DNA of 64,000 nucleotides from Phymatolithon calcareum (GCA_977006965.1 OZ345369.1:1116001-1180000), one strand, 5' to 3'. Counted from the stretch's first letter, positions 43,346 to 54,201 are shown. Notes: generated by a model from the letters alone, not told the origin. Translations and numbers: made by a program.

Positions 43346-45286
43346 CTAGTCCGCGTCATCATCACGAACTGATGGAACGGAATCATGCTCCGTATTCCGC
43401 GAAACTGCGCGCAGTATCGACACGTTCGGCGCCCGAGGAACTTGGGATTTTGCATATTTATCGTACGATATCGTGAGTCTTTCTTCGTTGTTTTTCTGCC
43501 GGGTAACGTCTTGATTCCCGGATCCGTTCCCCCTTGCTGCCTCCAGCTTAGTTGTGTATACGTCTTCCACAATGCTCACATGTCGGTGCTCAGCATTCCC
43601 GAGAGCTGCCTTCTCCATGGTAGTAAGATCGAGCCCCAGCGTCTTACGCAGAAGTCCTCGCAAGGCAATGGCAATCACGTGAACTGTACGGAGCGACATT
43701 GCAGAAATAGCAAGACAGGATTTGTCATCCTTGAGCATAAATCGTTCGACGATTAGATCAAGGGCTAGTTCATGAAGGCTAATAGTTTCTTCCGCCTTGC
43801 AGTACACCCTTCCATCCCCTCCGGAAACAAGCGATCTGTGGATCGCAAGCGCATTAATCGGTGCTCGAAAAATCTCTCGCCTGTACCGCATCCGCACTGT
43901 GAGACAGGGAAAATTTTCCTTGAGAATACTTAGCTTGTGTAGATTGGAATCAGGTCCCGTCATTCCACCGGAAGCCAGAGCGCGGGCTTGATGTGATGTT
44001 CTGTGCTGAGCTGCAGGTATTTTCCAAATATCTCCTTCGCCGATTATTGCTGGAAACGTAAGCTCCGTCATAATATTCGCACCATCGAAGATGTGCTCGT
44101 AGCCTGCCGCTGCAGCCTCATTGTACCCAGACCTTCTTGTCGGAGCTGTCTCAGCGGGCACATAGTTGTCTTGAATATACTCAGCTAAAAACATTAACCG
44201 TAGTTGAATATTTGCTCGCATATCCGTACGAGAACGGTTCAAGAATTGGTTCCACGTCGCACGCAGCTTTCGTACAACCTCCTTCCGAAGCTTTGCGCTG
44301 AGATACGACTCAAGATCCCCATCATCGTGCACCATCGTCCGTTGCGTGACTAACTCGGGTACAGATTCGATTAGCCGAGCTCGCTTAAATGCTCGATGTT
44401 CATCGCTAGAACGTGCCGACGTGGACTATACAGCTCCAAGGTTGCCTGGAGGTCTATATTGCGTCAAGGTGCTGTGTGTAAGACTTGCCGTCTCGTTCAT
44501 ATCCATGCGCTTCGACATTGCAGTCACCACCTTACGAACCTCATGCATCGGGGACATAGCTATCAACCACGATGGTATAGCTCTTCTTTGTCGCATCGCA
44601 CGGCCAGCTCCCTGGATAGACTGGGAGCTCATTTCTTCCGTATCGCGATTGCTCGGCCGCTCGGGATGTTCGTAGACCTCGCTTTCCTCTCTCGCATACC
44701 GAATCGCGGACACCATTGATTCGAGCGAGTAGAATGAGAAGAGCTTCTCCAGATTAGAAGAGAAAGCTCTCTTCTTGTTGTTGCCCGTGACGGCAAATGC
44801 CAGAAGAGCGAATCCCGACGCGCCACGGATGATGTCAGCTTCAGGGGCAAATTTTCTGTGCACTCCCAAGGACACAAACTCTTTAGCATGCTCAACTTGA
44901 AGGGAGAAGCTCATGGACGCCAATAGACAGAGCAATTGGAAAAGGGGAACTCCTTGATTCGCATCAGTAAAAGCCTCGTTAAATCGAGGGACCTCAAGCT
45001 TAACTGAGTTTCTGTTCACCTTGCAATCCAAGCAGAGAATGTCCTCCGGGTTTGGCTCACCAAGCCTGCGAGCCGCTGTGCTGAGACGACTGACTGTCAT
45101 TGAGAGATCCTTCTGTGCGCTAACCATATCGTTAACAGCGTTTTCAACTTGGATCACTTTCTGGAACACATTTTCTATCCCAGCCTGAATAGTGACTCTG
45201 TCGCTGGAGCCTGTGACGCCCCATATGGCTTGCTGTGGGTACTCCGCGGCGTTCGAGTCTACTCTTGCAATAAATGCCGATTCCAT
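43346..45286 (-). pseudogene. Cassette B ORF3 with one in-frame stop
   Basis: Homologue of 12357-14348. One continuous frame from the ATG at 45284-45286 (or an upstream GTG at 45400) to the stop at 43346, interrupted only by TAG at 44426-44428. Conserved blocks include RGASGFALLAFAVTGNNKKR, EVVRKLRATWNQFLNRSRTD and AMSLRTVHVIAIALRGLL. Total about 647 codons from the ATG, close to copy A. Convergent with ORF2, whereas in cassette A ORF3 lies on the far side of the transposase. Confidence 0.8.
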
Positions 45287-45625
45287 ACTGCGGAAAGACG
45301 GCGAAGTGAGCTTCGGAGGGTGGACAAGATTCGCTGGATGATAGCCTGGATAAGTTTGGGCCTGTGATTGTCCCAGTGAGGATGGATGTCGAACGTGCAC
45401 GCGTACACAGTACAGAGCGGTAAAGGGGGTACCACCGACAATAGGTTCTGTACGTAATACCTTGCTATGCCATACAGACGCTGATTGGATCTACAACCAT
45501 GACTGAACGCTCCTACAGGAGCTCAAATACGACCTTTCAGAAGCATGTACGCGCGTAGAAATATACCGTTGTACATATGTGTGAAAAACGAGATACAGGC
45601 CGATTTCCTGTTCACCGAACACCCA

Positions 45626-45739
45626 TTTTCGCGCGAAAAATTAAGCGTAATAATATGCGAGCGCATATTTTTACACTGAATTCAATGTCAAGTATAGCCG
45701 TACAGTCGAATATACAGCTGTATACTCGAGTGTACGGCT
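45626..45739. repeat. Palindrome cluster upstream of ORF3 (cassette B)
   Basis: Three inverted repeats in 114 bp: about 45626-45639 (TTTTCGCGCGAAAA), about 45650-45667 (arms of 8, loop of 2) and 45696-45739 (arms of 22, no loop, two mismatched pairs). They lie 340-453 bp upstream of the ORF3 ATG. Confidence 0.85.
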
Positions 45740-47010
45740 GTAATTAAATTTATAAATTTTAACTACAGTATATGCAGCTTCGTAGAGTAAATATGATCGT
45801 TACCATGTGCACATCACCGCAGTGGTAATTACAGAGTGGGCACTCTGGTATTTTGGACGTTTGATACGTAGTCATCTCTCGCTGTCCCATTTGAGGATAA
45901 AACTGCAATCGTCGCACGCGCCATGCCGCGGATCTAACGCAGGCCGAAGTAACCACCGCGGCGATCTCTGAGCTTGCGTGCTCGATTGCACCCTCAACAG
46001 TGCACCCTTATGGAGGAGAAAATCCGATTACCGCTCGACTGCGCATGATCGATGCTGAACCGCAGGATCCCTCGCTCCAATATTATCGCCGATTGAATGA
46101 TTTCCCAAGTGCTCTTCCGCTGAAAAGCTCCTGCGATCCGTTTCGATAGTCGATCGAATGACTGTCCAAGGCCTAATTGAAGAGCTACCTCGTGCAGTAT
46201 GGTGCCATCGCCGATTGGGCAAGCTCTGCGTCACTCTTCTTAATGCGCACGCCATTCGTAAGTTTTCAGTATTATCCATCTCCGACGATACGGTTCAGTG
46301 GAGTTTGTTCGCAACCTTTACTAATTGCCATTCCAAATCTGTATGTCTTCAGAGAGACTGTGATCCACGCTCAGATTACGAGCTGCACGAAACTAGACGT
46401 AAGTTGGGTGCTCTTTCCTCCTATTCATTCCCGTATGCACGGTCTTTGTTCCAATTCTCTAATGCCGTGCTTTCTAAATTTTGTTATATATTTCTACAGG
46501 TTCCTCGTGTCATCTGCCACACCTCACTCCATGGAAATAGTAATTGTAAGAAAAGTCTTCTTTCGTTCCTTTTCGTTTGCTTCGTAACAGTTCCTAACTC
46601 GATTCTTCCCGGGTTTCATGTTCATCACTATTACAGAAAAAAATTACCCAATTGCTTTTCCGATCCCTGGACCATCCGATGCGGTCCTACACGTTCAGTA
46701 CACTTTTTTGTTCCACTTGATGACTTACCTTTGTCATGTCGGCATCAAATAGAGATATTCGAACCTATATGTGATATATTCCCCATTTTAGTGTTGTCTC
46801 GGTATTAAAACTTTCCTTTCTATCTCTAGCTTTCCGACAGGCGCGCCTGTTTCCGGTCGAATGGCATTTGTTTCATCACCTGCTAGATCAACTATCGTGA
46901 TAACTGTTCAGTCCCCACAAACAACCTTTGGTGATCCAATGGTGGTCACTTCACTCTCCTCCTGATATACAAACCGGGAGGACTGATCAATCCACGGGAC
47001 AAGCTTTCCT
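45740..47010 (+). other. Coding-like remnant of unknown family
   Basis: A plus-strand frame ending at 46147-46149 reads AADLTQAEVTTAAISELACS, HPYGGENPITARLRMIDAEP and LQYYRRLNDFPSALPLK, which looks like real protein. An ATG frame of 216 codons (46158-46808) and an overlapping 136-codon frame (46177-46587) follow. No domain was recognised, and the changes of frame suggest either introns or decay. It may be part of another old transposon. Confidence 0.25.
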
Positions 47011-47090
47011 CACTGGGGGAGCACGGCAGCATTTTGGCCCGAAAATGATTTGTTTTATTTGGGCCAAAATGCTGCCGTGCTCCCCCAGTG
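47011..47090. repeat. Perfect 30-bp inverted repeat with 20-base loop
   Basis: Arms 47011-47040 and 47061-47090 are perfect complements starting CACTGGGGGAGCACGG; the loop is AT-rich. A transcript in either direction would form a long perfect hairpin. The sequence does not recur elsewhere in the window. Confidence 0.95.
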
Positions 47091-47510
47091 CTGATCGAAA
47101 TGCTGTCACATTACTGTCCTTCGGAAAGACCTATGCCAATGTGTACACAATCCCCCGAATTAACTTTCATTGCCTTTGGATGTCCCCGAAGGCGTTCCTG
47201 ATCATGTACCGAGGGGTACTCTTGTGTTCTGCGGGATTGCACACGTGGTACAAGTGGGCAATACGAAGGATACGTCGCCGTAATCCTGGGATACTGACGC
47301 CAACATCCGTTAACCTTTTTTAGTGTCCAAGGACAGTTAAATCATCATACCTGGGATAATTCATTCAGTCACCTCCGGACACGACTGACTTCAAACTTAC
47401 TCGACGCTTCACGGCACTTTGCTCCCCAAGTGCAGGATCTGGCTCTTCTCTGGGTGTCCTGAGAAATGAATTTGCAAGCCACAGCATCGGAGTCAAGCAA
47501 CTCCGTGGAG

Positions 47511-47538
47511 CCTCTTCAACCGTGCACGGTTGAAGAGG
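47511..47538. repeat. 28-bp perfect palindrome
   Basis: Arms of 14 with no loop, centred on CGTGCACG. No gene start lies immediately downstream that can be supported. Confidence 0.95.
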
Positions 47539-49716
47539 GCTTGTACACTTTCCTCGAACCTGTGAACACCCCACGAAGTTTTACCCTAATTCGCAAAATC
47601 GCGCCCCGCCTTTTAAAACGTCTGCAGAAACAGGCCACCAACCATTTCCAAGGACAAGCAGCATTTAATGCACATGTCGAACACTGAAGATCCGGTGAGG
47701 CGCAAGTGCTGCCTTGGCATTTACCGATTGGCTGTCATTATTGGACAGACTCACAATTGCCCAATAACTTTTGAAACAAGAATAATCTCATAAATAACCC
47801 AGTACGAAACAGGCGTACTTTTTAATACAAATTTTGATACTTCTAGATTCTGCGTTACTCCCCTTCTAACCTTCCCCTGGTTAAACTATGTGGTATTTTG
47901 GCTATTCGCTCTTATCGAGAACACTCTACCAACATTGACTGGATAGCCATACTTAGAGCATGGGCCAGAACGTAAAGCACAAACTTCAGTCATGCGGTTC
48001 AGTTGTTGAATGTGGTCCTTCTCGTGTTTGGACAGCATGGGGGAAAGTAGTTGGCTTAACGTTCTCAGCTTGCTTTTTCACTTGAACGTCCCGAAAATTA
48101 GCAAGTATAATTGTCCTCTACGTGGCATCTCATCCCCTTAAATACTTGTTGCCCTTTTTGTCGGGTGGGCACGTTGGCGGCATCTACAATTAGACTTGTT
48201 TGAAACACTGTAGCGAGTTGCGTTATGGAATTGGGGCAGCAGGAGGAATGTTTTGCTGAGAACGGAAATAGGCTAGCGAGCTTTCGTCAGAAGGTAATGC
48301 TGCACTTCCGATTCAACTTACGGAAGAGGAATAGTTGCTTATGTCCTATTGTGCTGTGGAAACAACTATCTTTTCCTCGGGAGAGTAGATACTACATCCT
48401 AATTTTTTAGTTTGAAAGTACGCAACAGCTTAATGTACAAAATAGACTTCCAAGACCTCGATGCGTTAACGTTTCATGACCTGCCTGCCACCAGAGGTAC
48501 ACTCCTGAGTCTTCAAGTATGGGGAAAACAGCCTCAATCAATCTGATAAGCGCAACTTTGCAAAGGCTACCCGCTTCTTGATCTTTACGGCATTGCGTTT
48601 GCTGCCTACTGTACCCCTGACCGGCTCTCTGTTTGGCATTTTCCCGAACACGAGACCAAGAAATTTCTTCTTGTATGCATAGTGCTAAGGGCCACAACTG
48701 CCCGTCTTCTCTACGCCCAAGCCCCACTAGATTATCTTCAATCGAGGCTACGTACTACTATCTGCACGCGCCTTTTGGCTCTAACCCTATGACCGTCAAT
48801 CCATGCGCGCATCATTGCACTCGTTTCGTCTTGGACATCGAGGACGCTCTTCCCACAAGTTCTCCTCAAACACAAGCGATCATTACATCGTTGAGGCGCC
48901 AGTACCCTCCGGGGATCACTGGCACCTTCGGCGGTGACACTGTGCAGTACATTTGTACGGCCATGATCAACACAAGCGCTCGTCAGTGATTGCGGTGTTG
49001 AACCACCAGCGCCCGTTTCTCCAAAGGAAACAGCGCAATTTCAAAATGTGTACTTGCGGCGTGCGCGAGTCGCAGCAATCGCATCAGAGCACCCAGGTCT
49101 ATGCATAACGGAAGGCGCATTATATCCCCAACATCACGGAAAGTCGTCCCGGTTCCCAGCCCTCCTCCTGGGAACCACAAATCAGAGCTGTCGCGCTACG
49201 GAGATTGCACGAACGCGTCGCGGAGATGAAAGCACCTTGAAAGGAGATTCGGGCACGTTACGACTGTGCCGGGGTGTTGGACGTAGTTGCGGGGATTGAA
49301 AGTGACTTTGCCATGGGCCTGACTTGTGACAGCATTCTGACGGGCCGACGTCTCGAGGGTCGTACAAGAGGAAGTCCTCCCGTAGTGCGCTTAGCTAAGG
49401 CATTGGAGATGAAGTTGCGGAAATCGTGGAGGCATAAGAGCAATGGTATTTTTTGCCGTTATTTTTGGCCGTCATTTTTCAAACTCATCGACCAGCGCCA
49501 CGATTGGCATGTCCCTCGTCGGGCCACCAATTCAGGAAGCACCAAACGAACCGTTATACCGCTCTTAAGCCGACCGTGGCAAGGCCCACTCGTGGCATGC
49601 GCCGCATCTAACGCGCTCCATTCCATCGCACAACTTGTCCGCCGCGCCGCGGCGCTGCTGTGACAAGGCGCCAGTGCTACTGCTTTGCAAAACTTTGACG
49701 AAAGTGAAAGAACGAC
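47539..49716. other. Intergenic DNA, no supported gene
   Basis: Frames of 118 codons (48633-48989) and 129 codons (49274-49663) on the plus strand have no recognisable motifs. The promoter of the gene at 49717 should lie at the right end; no TATA box was assigned. Confidence 0.4.
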
Positions 49717-51354
49717 ATGGCTTCCATTCGTGATCGCGCCGCAATGTACCAGGCTGCTGCGGAGGAGACGGCCAAATTTGGCGATTTGGATGCAGTGCCG
49801 CCGCCAAGAGAATTCGTCCCGAAGGAAGAAGAGGCGTTGCGCGTGGACGATATCCATTGTGCGAGTGGAACGGACGACGGTACGCAACTTTCAGCTGTCG
49901 CAAAGGCGGCACAGAGATACCAGGAGCTTGTGGAGAATTTAAGAAAGGACCAGGATAAGCCGGGTTTGATGGAGGAACTTGAACGTTCGCGTGAGCAAAT
50001 GAATTCCCGGCAAGGGCGTAGTGCGATGAAAGATGACAAAGAGGTTGGGAAGTTGGAACTTAACGACGAGCTGTACATGCTTCACGAGGAAGGGCAGGTC
50101 AATAATGAACAAGATATGAAAACTGAAGATAGTGATGACCTGCACCTGCTTCATGTGGAAGGGCAAGTCGTTACTGAACAAGACGTGCACGAAATCGTAG
50201 GGCTGGATGATCAATTCAGCGAGGATTCGTTCAGTGAAAACTATAAGTCTGAAGCCTTCAGTGAAGGCGTAATTCAATTGGATGAGTTGAACGAGGACTG
50301 CGACTTTGACAACGACGCTGTGCAAGTCGATGAAGAAGAACAGCTTCCAATCGACACAGCCAAGCCGATTCCATCCGTTGCGCCTGTACTCACCTCATTT
50401 TCGACCTATTCCTCTGATATCTCTGCACCTACCGAATCACTAGTGATTGCTTCACAGTCACATAATGGGGGTGCGAGCTCCAGTAATCGCTCTCCCTCAC
50501 ACATCATCGGCGCATCAAGCGCAGTCTACGCAGTCCCACAATTGTCGAGACCGCTGGATGGCTTAAAATCAGATTTCTCGAGACCGCGAATATCGGCAGT
50601 ACAAGCAACAAAATTGGACGAGGAAGCAAATCCGTCGCCCCGAGGACTCGACGAGGCTTCATTCTCATCTACAGCGTCGCCAGAAAAACGTCAAAGTACG
50701 CGCGAAAGCGTGTCGAGTATCGATGAGGCGGCTCGCGAACGATGGCGACATGGAAGGTCTGCCAAACTTCCCAAAGCGAAAGTTGTCATTGCTCGACGAA
50801 GATATTCTTTCGACGAAGCCTCAGACTCGGATGACGTCGCCGCGCCACCGCCGACAACACGAAAGCTCGTCAAGGAGTACAGGGATCCTGCGGAATTATT
50901 GGAGGGTCGTGTAAGTCTCGTCGACATTTCTGGAGATGGGTCCATGAAGAATGTGCCCTACGATGAATTTGGTGACGTTGATGCATTTAATCGTGCAGAC
51001 AACTTCGACGCGGATGCACCCGAAATCGATCTTGACAAGCATTATGCAGACAGCACGGGCAAGAAGAAGTATCGACGAAAACTGTTCGGTGGTGGTGCGG
51101 CGGCGGTACAAGACCGACATGGACCGGCGGCAGGGGATCTGGAGAGAGAGAGGAGAAAGGAAATGCATTTTGCCCGTCGCTCGTCAGTGCTGTCAGGTGC
51201 TATTGATCGCGTGTCCATTGCGGCGGACCCCTTTATTGATTTTATGAGTAGCCATAATCCGGCTCCGGTGGCAAAGGCTCGCGGACCGCTATCAAAGCTG
51301 TGGCAGAAACTTTTCAAAAGACATAGGCGAAAGGAGCTGCTCACGGCACAATGA
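49717..51354 (+). CDS. Acidic, largely disordered protein of unknown function
   Basis: 545 residues, ATG at 49717. I do not recognise a family. Residues about 1-110 can form coiled coil (YQELVENLRKDQDKPGLMEE). Residues about 120-165 hold two copies of a short motif: DELYMLHEEGQVNNEQD and DDLHLLHVEGQVVTEQD. The middle is rich in Ser, Asp and Glu, with several Arg-x-x-Ser-type sites near 325-370 (RRYSFDEASDSDD) that look like kinase targets. The C-terminus is basic (LWQKLFKRHRRKELL). Codon use is even and the frame intact, so this appears to be a host gene; it could be a scaffold or regulatory protein, but nothing shows this directly. It converges on the Fanzor gene with 146 bp between stops. 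Confidence 0.7.
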   Translation: MASIRDRAAMYQAAAEETAKFGDLDAVPPPREFVPKEEEALRVDDIHCASGTDDGTQLSAVAKAAQRYQELVENLRKDQDKPGLMEELERSREQMNSRQGRSAMKDDKEVGKLELNDELYMLHEEGQVNNEQDMKTEDSDDLHLLHVEGQVVTEQDVHEIVGLDDQFSEDSFSENYKSEAFSEGVIQLDELNEDCDFDNDAVQVDEEEQLPIDTAKPIPSVAPVLTSFSTYSSDISAPTESLVIASQSHNGGASSSNRSPSHIIGASSAVYAVPQLSRPLDGLKSDFSRPRISAVQATKLDEEANPSPRGLDEASFSSTASPEKRQSTRESVSSIDEAARERWRHGRSAKLPKAKVVIARRRYSFDEASDSDDVAAPPPTTRKLVKEYRDPAELLEGRVSLVDISGDGSMKNVPYDEFGDVDAFNRADNFDADAPEIDLDKHYADSTGKKKYRRKLFGGGAAAVQDRHGPAAGDLERERRKEMHFARRSSVLSGAIDRVSIAADPFIDFMSSHNPAPVAKARGPLSKLWQKLFKRHRRKELLTAQ

Positions 51355-51359
51355 CGTTA

Positions 51360-51500
51360 TTGCAAGCTGTTTATTGCCCTCTAAAGGCAACAGTATTGCT
51401 CCCCTTGTAAACAAGAGTTAAGAGCAACCCGTATGAACACGGTAGAGGCACTAGACATACTTATGCATGCCAGCTAATAAACAGAAAAATAGTGGGACGA
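51360..51500 (-). ncRNA. Candidate Fanzor guide RNA (omega/fRNA) region
   Basis: Fanzor and TnpB guide RNAs are usually made from the 3' end of the nuclease gene and the DNA just after it. Here the 146-bp gap downstream of the Fanzor stop can form two successive hairpins on the minus strand: TTGCTC paired with GAGCAA around 51400-51435, and TTGCC paired with GGCAA around 51378-51396. The location is as expected; the assignment is inference and RNA ends cannot be placed. Confidence 0.35.
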
Positions 51501-54113
51501 CTACGACCTAGACAGATACTCCGGACGCTCTTTTCCTAAAAGCATGTGGACACCACATGTTCCTATGTTGCGCGCGGCGTTCACGTCCCTGTCAATGTCG
51601 CCCACGCTGCAGGAGTTCTCGCCCGGTGCACTGTTTGGACAGTGTAGCACACGAAAACCTTTGCCCTTTTGCATAGGCATCCCACATCCATGACAACGTG
51701 CAGACGTCCGGAACTCGTCCGTCAGAACCACAGGGCACATCTTCGCCAAAGCCCGAATCAGCTTCTTCCTTGGAGTGGGCCCGCTTTTCCCAAACCTGTA
51801 CTCAGCATTGCCGAAGAAAACGACCCGGGGACGACCGTACAGCTCCTTCTTCTTCTGCTTCTTCTCTTGGCCCTTCAACCGCCGCAGCTCTATTTGTTCC
51901 TCGTCGAACAATAACGAGGATGCAAGGTGATGCATCGCTCTTTGCCCGGCACGGAAACGCGCAAACCGCTTCTGTCGCCGCAGGGGACTTAGAAGTTCCT
52001 CCATCATGATGGGCAAAGTCTCGTGAACGACCGTGGCGTACGCTCGCGCTTTTCCGGCCTCCTTCAGCGTCACCTCGCTAAATCGCTGCACGGCAGCTCG
52101 GTACGCAGGGTCGTTTTGTCGCCTGGTCGCTTCAAAATTCTGCGCATTGATGGATAAGTTCTCACGACGGAACTTCTTCGTCGGAAAGCTGGTACCAAAC
52201 TGCGCGAATGCCGACGACTTGAAGTCGCGAGCTGGAAAGTTCATTGTTGCTCTTGCCGTCGTGGCCACTTCGACCAGACCGGGGTCGAGACCGATAGCGA
52301 TGATTTCGCCCCTTAGATCTCGGGGAACCGGTTTCGCGCCCTTGAACACACCCTTCGTATGCTTTTTGACGTCGTACGCGCCGGAGATCTCTCGGTAGCC
52401 TTTCTTGTCGAGCACGTCAAGACCGGTGGGTACTCGGCTTGCCCGCGTGTCTTCTATTGTCGCCAAGACGACCTTCACCTGAAGGCCGTCCGTGGTTATG
52501 GAGTTCACTAACCACGGTATGGGCATCGAAGGGTCCCGTTTTATCTTCTCGTATGCCCTTTTGTTGAGCGTCCAGGCACTCGACGAGAGCACAGGTATGC
52601 CCTTCCGCAGTCGGCGTGAAAGTTTGAGCACTTTCCGGCGGTTCTTTCGTGATTTGCCCGAGGTCTTCCGTGGAACATCAATATTCCGTCGCACTGTTTC
52701 CTTCGTATGGAAGCTGAAACAAGAGGTCCACCAAATTCTGGAATTCCGAGGAAGATGAGGAACCCCAACACTGTTGAGCAACGTGATGAGTGACTCGCGG
52801 TCGTACTGCACGAAAGCCCTGGTCAAAGCGAACTTGGGGAGCAGGTGAAATGACGGCGGAACCATATCAAAGCCGGGGAATGTTCGGCTGCCGAGAAGTG
52901 CCTCCCTGCACAGCTTGACCATTTTCACGAGTCGGTGTCCGTCGTCAGGATTGAAAGGAGCGTCATTATCCAACCACTTTGGACGTAGAAGTATGGCACT
53001 CCGAGGCATCTGAGCTTTATAGCCCTCCTTGGACGACGAGAGCTTAACAATCGGTTGTCGACTGTTGACCCACTGCAAGACTTGGCGTTTGTTTTCCAAA
53101 ATCGCAGCATCGCGTTCCCTGAACATGTGCGTCAGTCGTAACATGCAAGAAAAATTGCTCTTCTGCTGGTACTGGAAGTTGTCGAACTCTTCCGGTGGCG
53201 TCGTGGTGTTGCGCTTTTTCGGCGGTGTGCGCATTGGGCTGAATTCTTGTCGGTATTCTTGGACGACGTCGAGCAGCGGTTCCGGCCAGTTTTCGAGACG
53301 CTTATGCGGTTCCGGCCAGTTTTCGAGACGGTTAGGCGGTTCCGGCCACTGTTTCAGACGTTCAGGATCACAAAATTTTGTAATTAATTCGACCGGGCGA
53401 TCGTCATCCGAGGTCGTACAGCATTCAAAAACCACTTTGCTGGCGTTTTGTATGTCCTTTTGGAAAGTGTCCCAATTGACCGCCAGGTGGTGAAGCCTTT
53501 GCGCCAAGAGGCACTTTAAATGTAAAAGTGAACGACGGCTAAATTCTTCGGAGAGATGCCTCTTCATGGCCGTTAGCATTTGCGTGGACAGCGAGGTGGA
53601 GACGCATCGCTGCGGAAAGTGCGAAAGGGAGTCGATGAGCGACTGCTGCACTGGGTTCTCCTGCACGTATCGCTGGAAATGAAGTCGCACAAGCTCGACA
53701 TCGTTATCCTTCCATCTTCTTTCGGCGTCAGCACGTACGCGTCTGTTGGCGAAACGCAGGAAAAGTGTTGATATGAACCATTGGTCAAAGACCAGTTCGT
53801 GAGCAATTTCAGCAGGCTCGTCGTCCGCGAGGACATTGAGGTACACGGAGACGATATGCCGGAGAGTACCGAGCGTTTTGGCATGCTCGTCCATGGCGGC
53901 AAGTATCTTCTCGCGGTTCTGCATATCGGACCGAATGCATGCGTCCGCGGAGGACGTTACGGTCATGGCCCTTAACCTTCTCTTGGCCTTCGGAATCTTG
54001 CGTATCGACGCAAATTCTTGCAGATCGTTGTTCGCGGCGATTGTGCGCTTTTTCTTCTTCGACGGTGTATCGTCGTCATCGCCGTCGCCGGCAGGTGTAG
54101 CGACGACATCCAT
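51501..54113 (-). CDS. Fanzor: eukaryotic TnpB-like RNA-guided nuclease
   Basis: Intact 870-residue protein, ATG at 54111-54113. RuvC pieces are visible: IIAIGLDPG with Asp about 610 (RuvC-I); RPRVVFFGNAEYRFGKSGP (about 761-779); PVVLTDEFRTSARCHGCG with Glu about 800, the place of the displaced catalytic Glu described for Fanzors; a four-Cys zinc ribbon (about 807, 810, 825, 835); and VGDIDRDVNAARNIG with Asp about 843 (RuvC-III). The N-terminal 550 residues are an extension not found in bacterial TnpB, with a run of three near-repeats (RLENWPEP type, about 265-295), and start with a basic, nuclear-signal-like KKKKRT. All active-site residues are present, so it is likely catalytically competent. 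In the family, the protein binds an RNA from its own 3' region and cuts matching DNA. No transposon ends or transposase partner were found beside it, so it may be a stranded or domesticated copy. A TATA-like box lies at 54202-54211. Confidence 0.9.
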   Translation of the reverse strand: MDVVATPAGDGDDDDTPSKKKKRTIAANNDLQEFASIRKIPKAKRRLRAMTVTSSADACIRSDMQNREKILAAMDEHAKTLGTLRHIVSVYLNVLADDEPAEIAHELVFDQWFISTLFLRFANRRVRADAERRWKDNDVELVRLHFQRYVQENPVQQSLIDSLSHFPQRCVSTSLSTQMLTAMKRHLSEEFSRRSLLHLKCLLAQRLHHLAVNWDTFQKDIQNASKVVFECCTTSDDDRPVELITKFCDPERLKQWPEPPNRLENWPEPHKRLENWPEPLLDVVQEYRQEFSPMRTPPKKRNTTTPPEEFDNFQYQQKSNFSCMLRLTHMFRERDAAILENKRQVLQWVNSRQPIVKLSSSKEGYKAQMPRSAILLRPKWLDNDAPFNPDDGHRLVKMVKLCREALLGSRTFPGFDMVPPSFHLLPKFALTRAFVQYDRESLITLLNSVGVPHLPRNSRIWWTSCFSFHTKETVRRNIDVPRKTSGKSRKNRRKVLKLSRRLRKGIPVLSSSAWTLNKRAYEKIKRDPSMPIPWLVNSITTDGLQVKVVLATIEDTRASRVPTGLDVLDKKGYREISGAYDVKKHTKGVFKGAKPVPRDLRGEIIAIGLDPGLVEVATTARATMNFPARDFKSSAFAQFGTSFPTKKFRRENLSINAQNFEATRRQNDPAYRAAVQRFSEVTLKEAGKARAYATVVHETLPIMMEELLSPLRRQKRFARFRAGQRAMHHLASSLLFDEEQIELRRLKGQEKKQKKKELYGRPRVVFFGNAEYRFGKSGPTPRKKLIRALAKMCPVVLTDEFRTSARCHGCGMPMQKGKGFRVLHCPNSAPGENSCSVGDIDRDVNAARNIGTCGVHMLLGKERPEYLSRS

Positions 54114-54201
54114 GTCCCACCCAGAGTTCGGTGGTCTCTGGGCTGGTGGTTAGGTTGTGGAGTGGTCGAGTGTAGCTTCGGTAGGTAAGCATTGACGTGG
54201 A

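Noticed and set aside
51501-54113. Fanzor locus as bacterial IS605/IS607 contamination
   Set aside because: The long N-terminal extension, the displaced Glu motif and the eukaryotic neighbours fit Fanzor rather than bacterial TnpB; no TnpA is adjacent.
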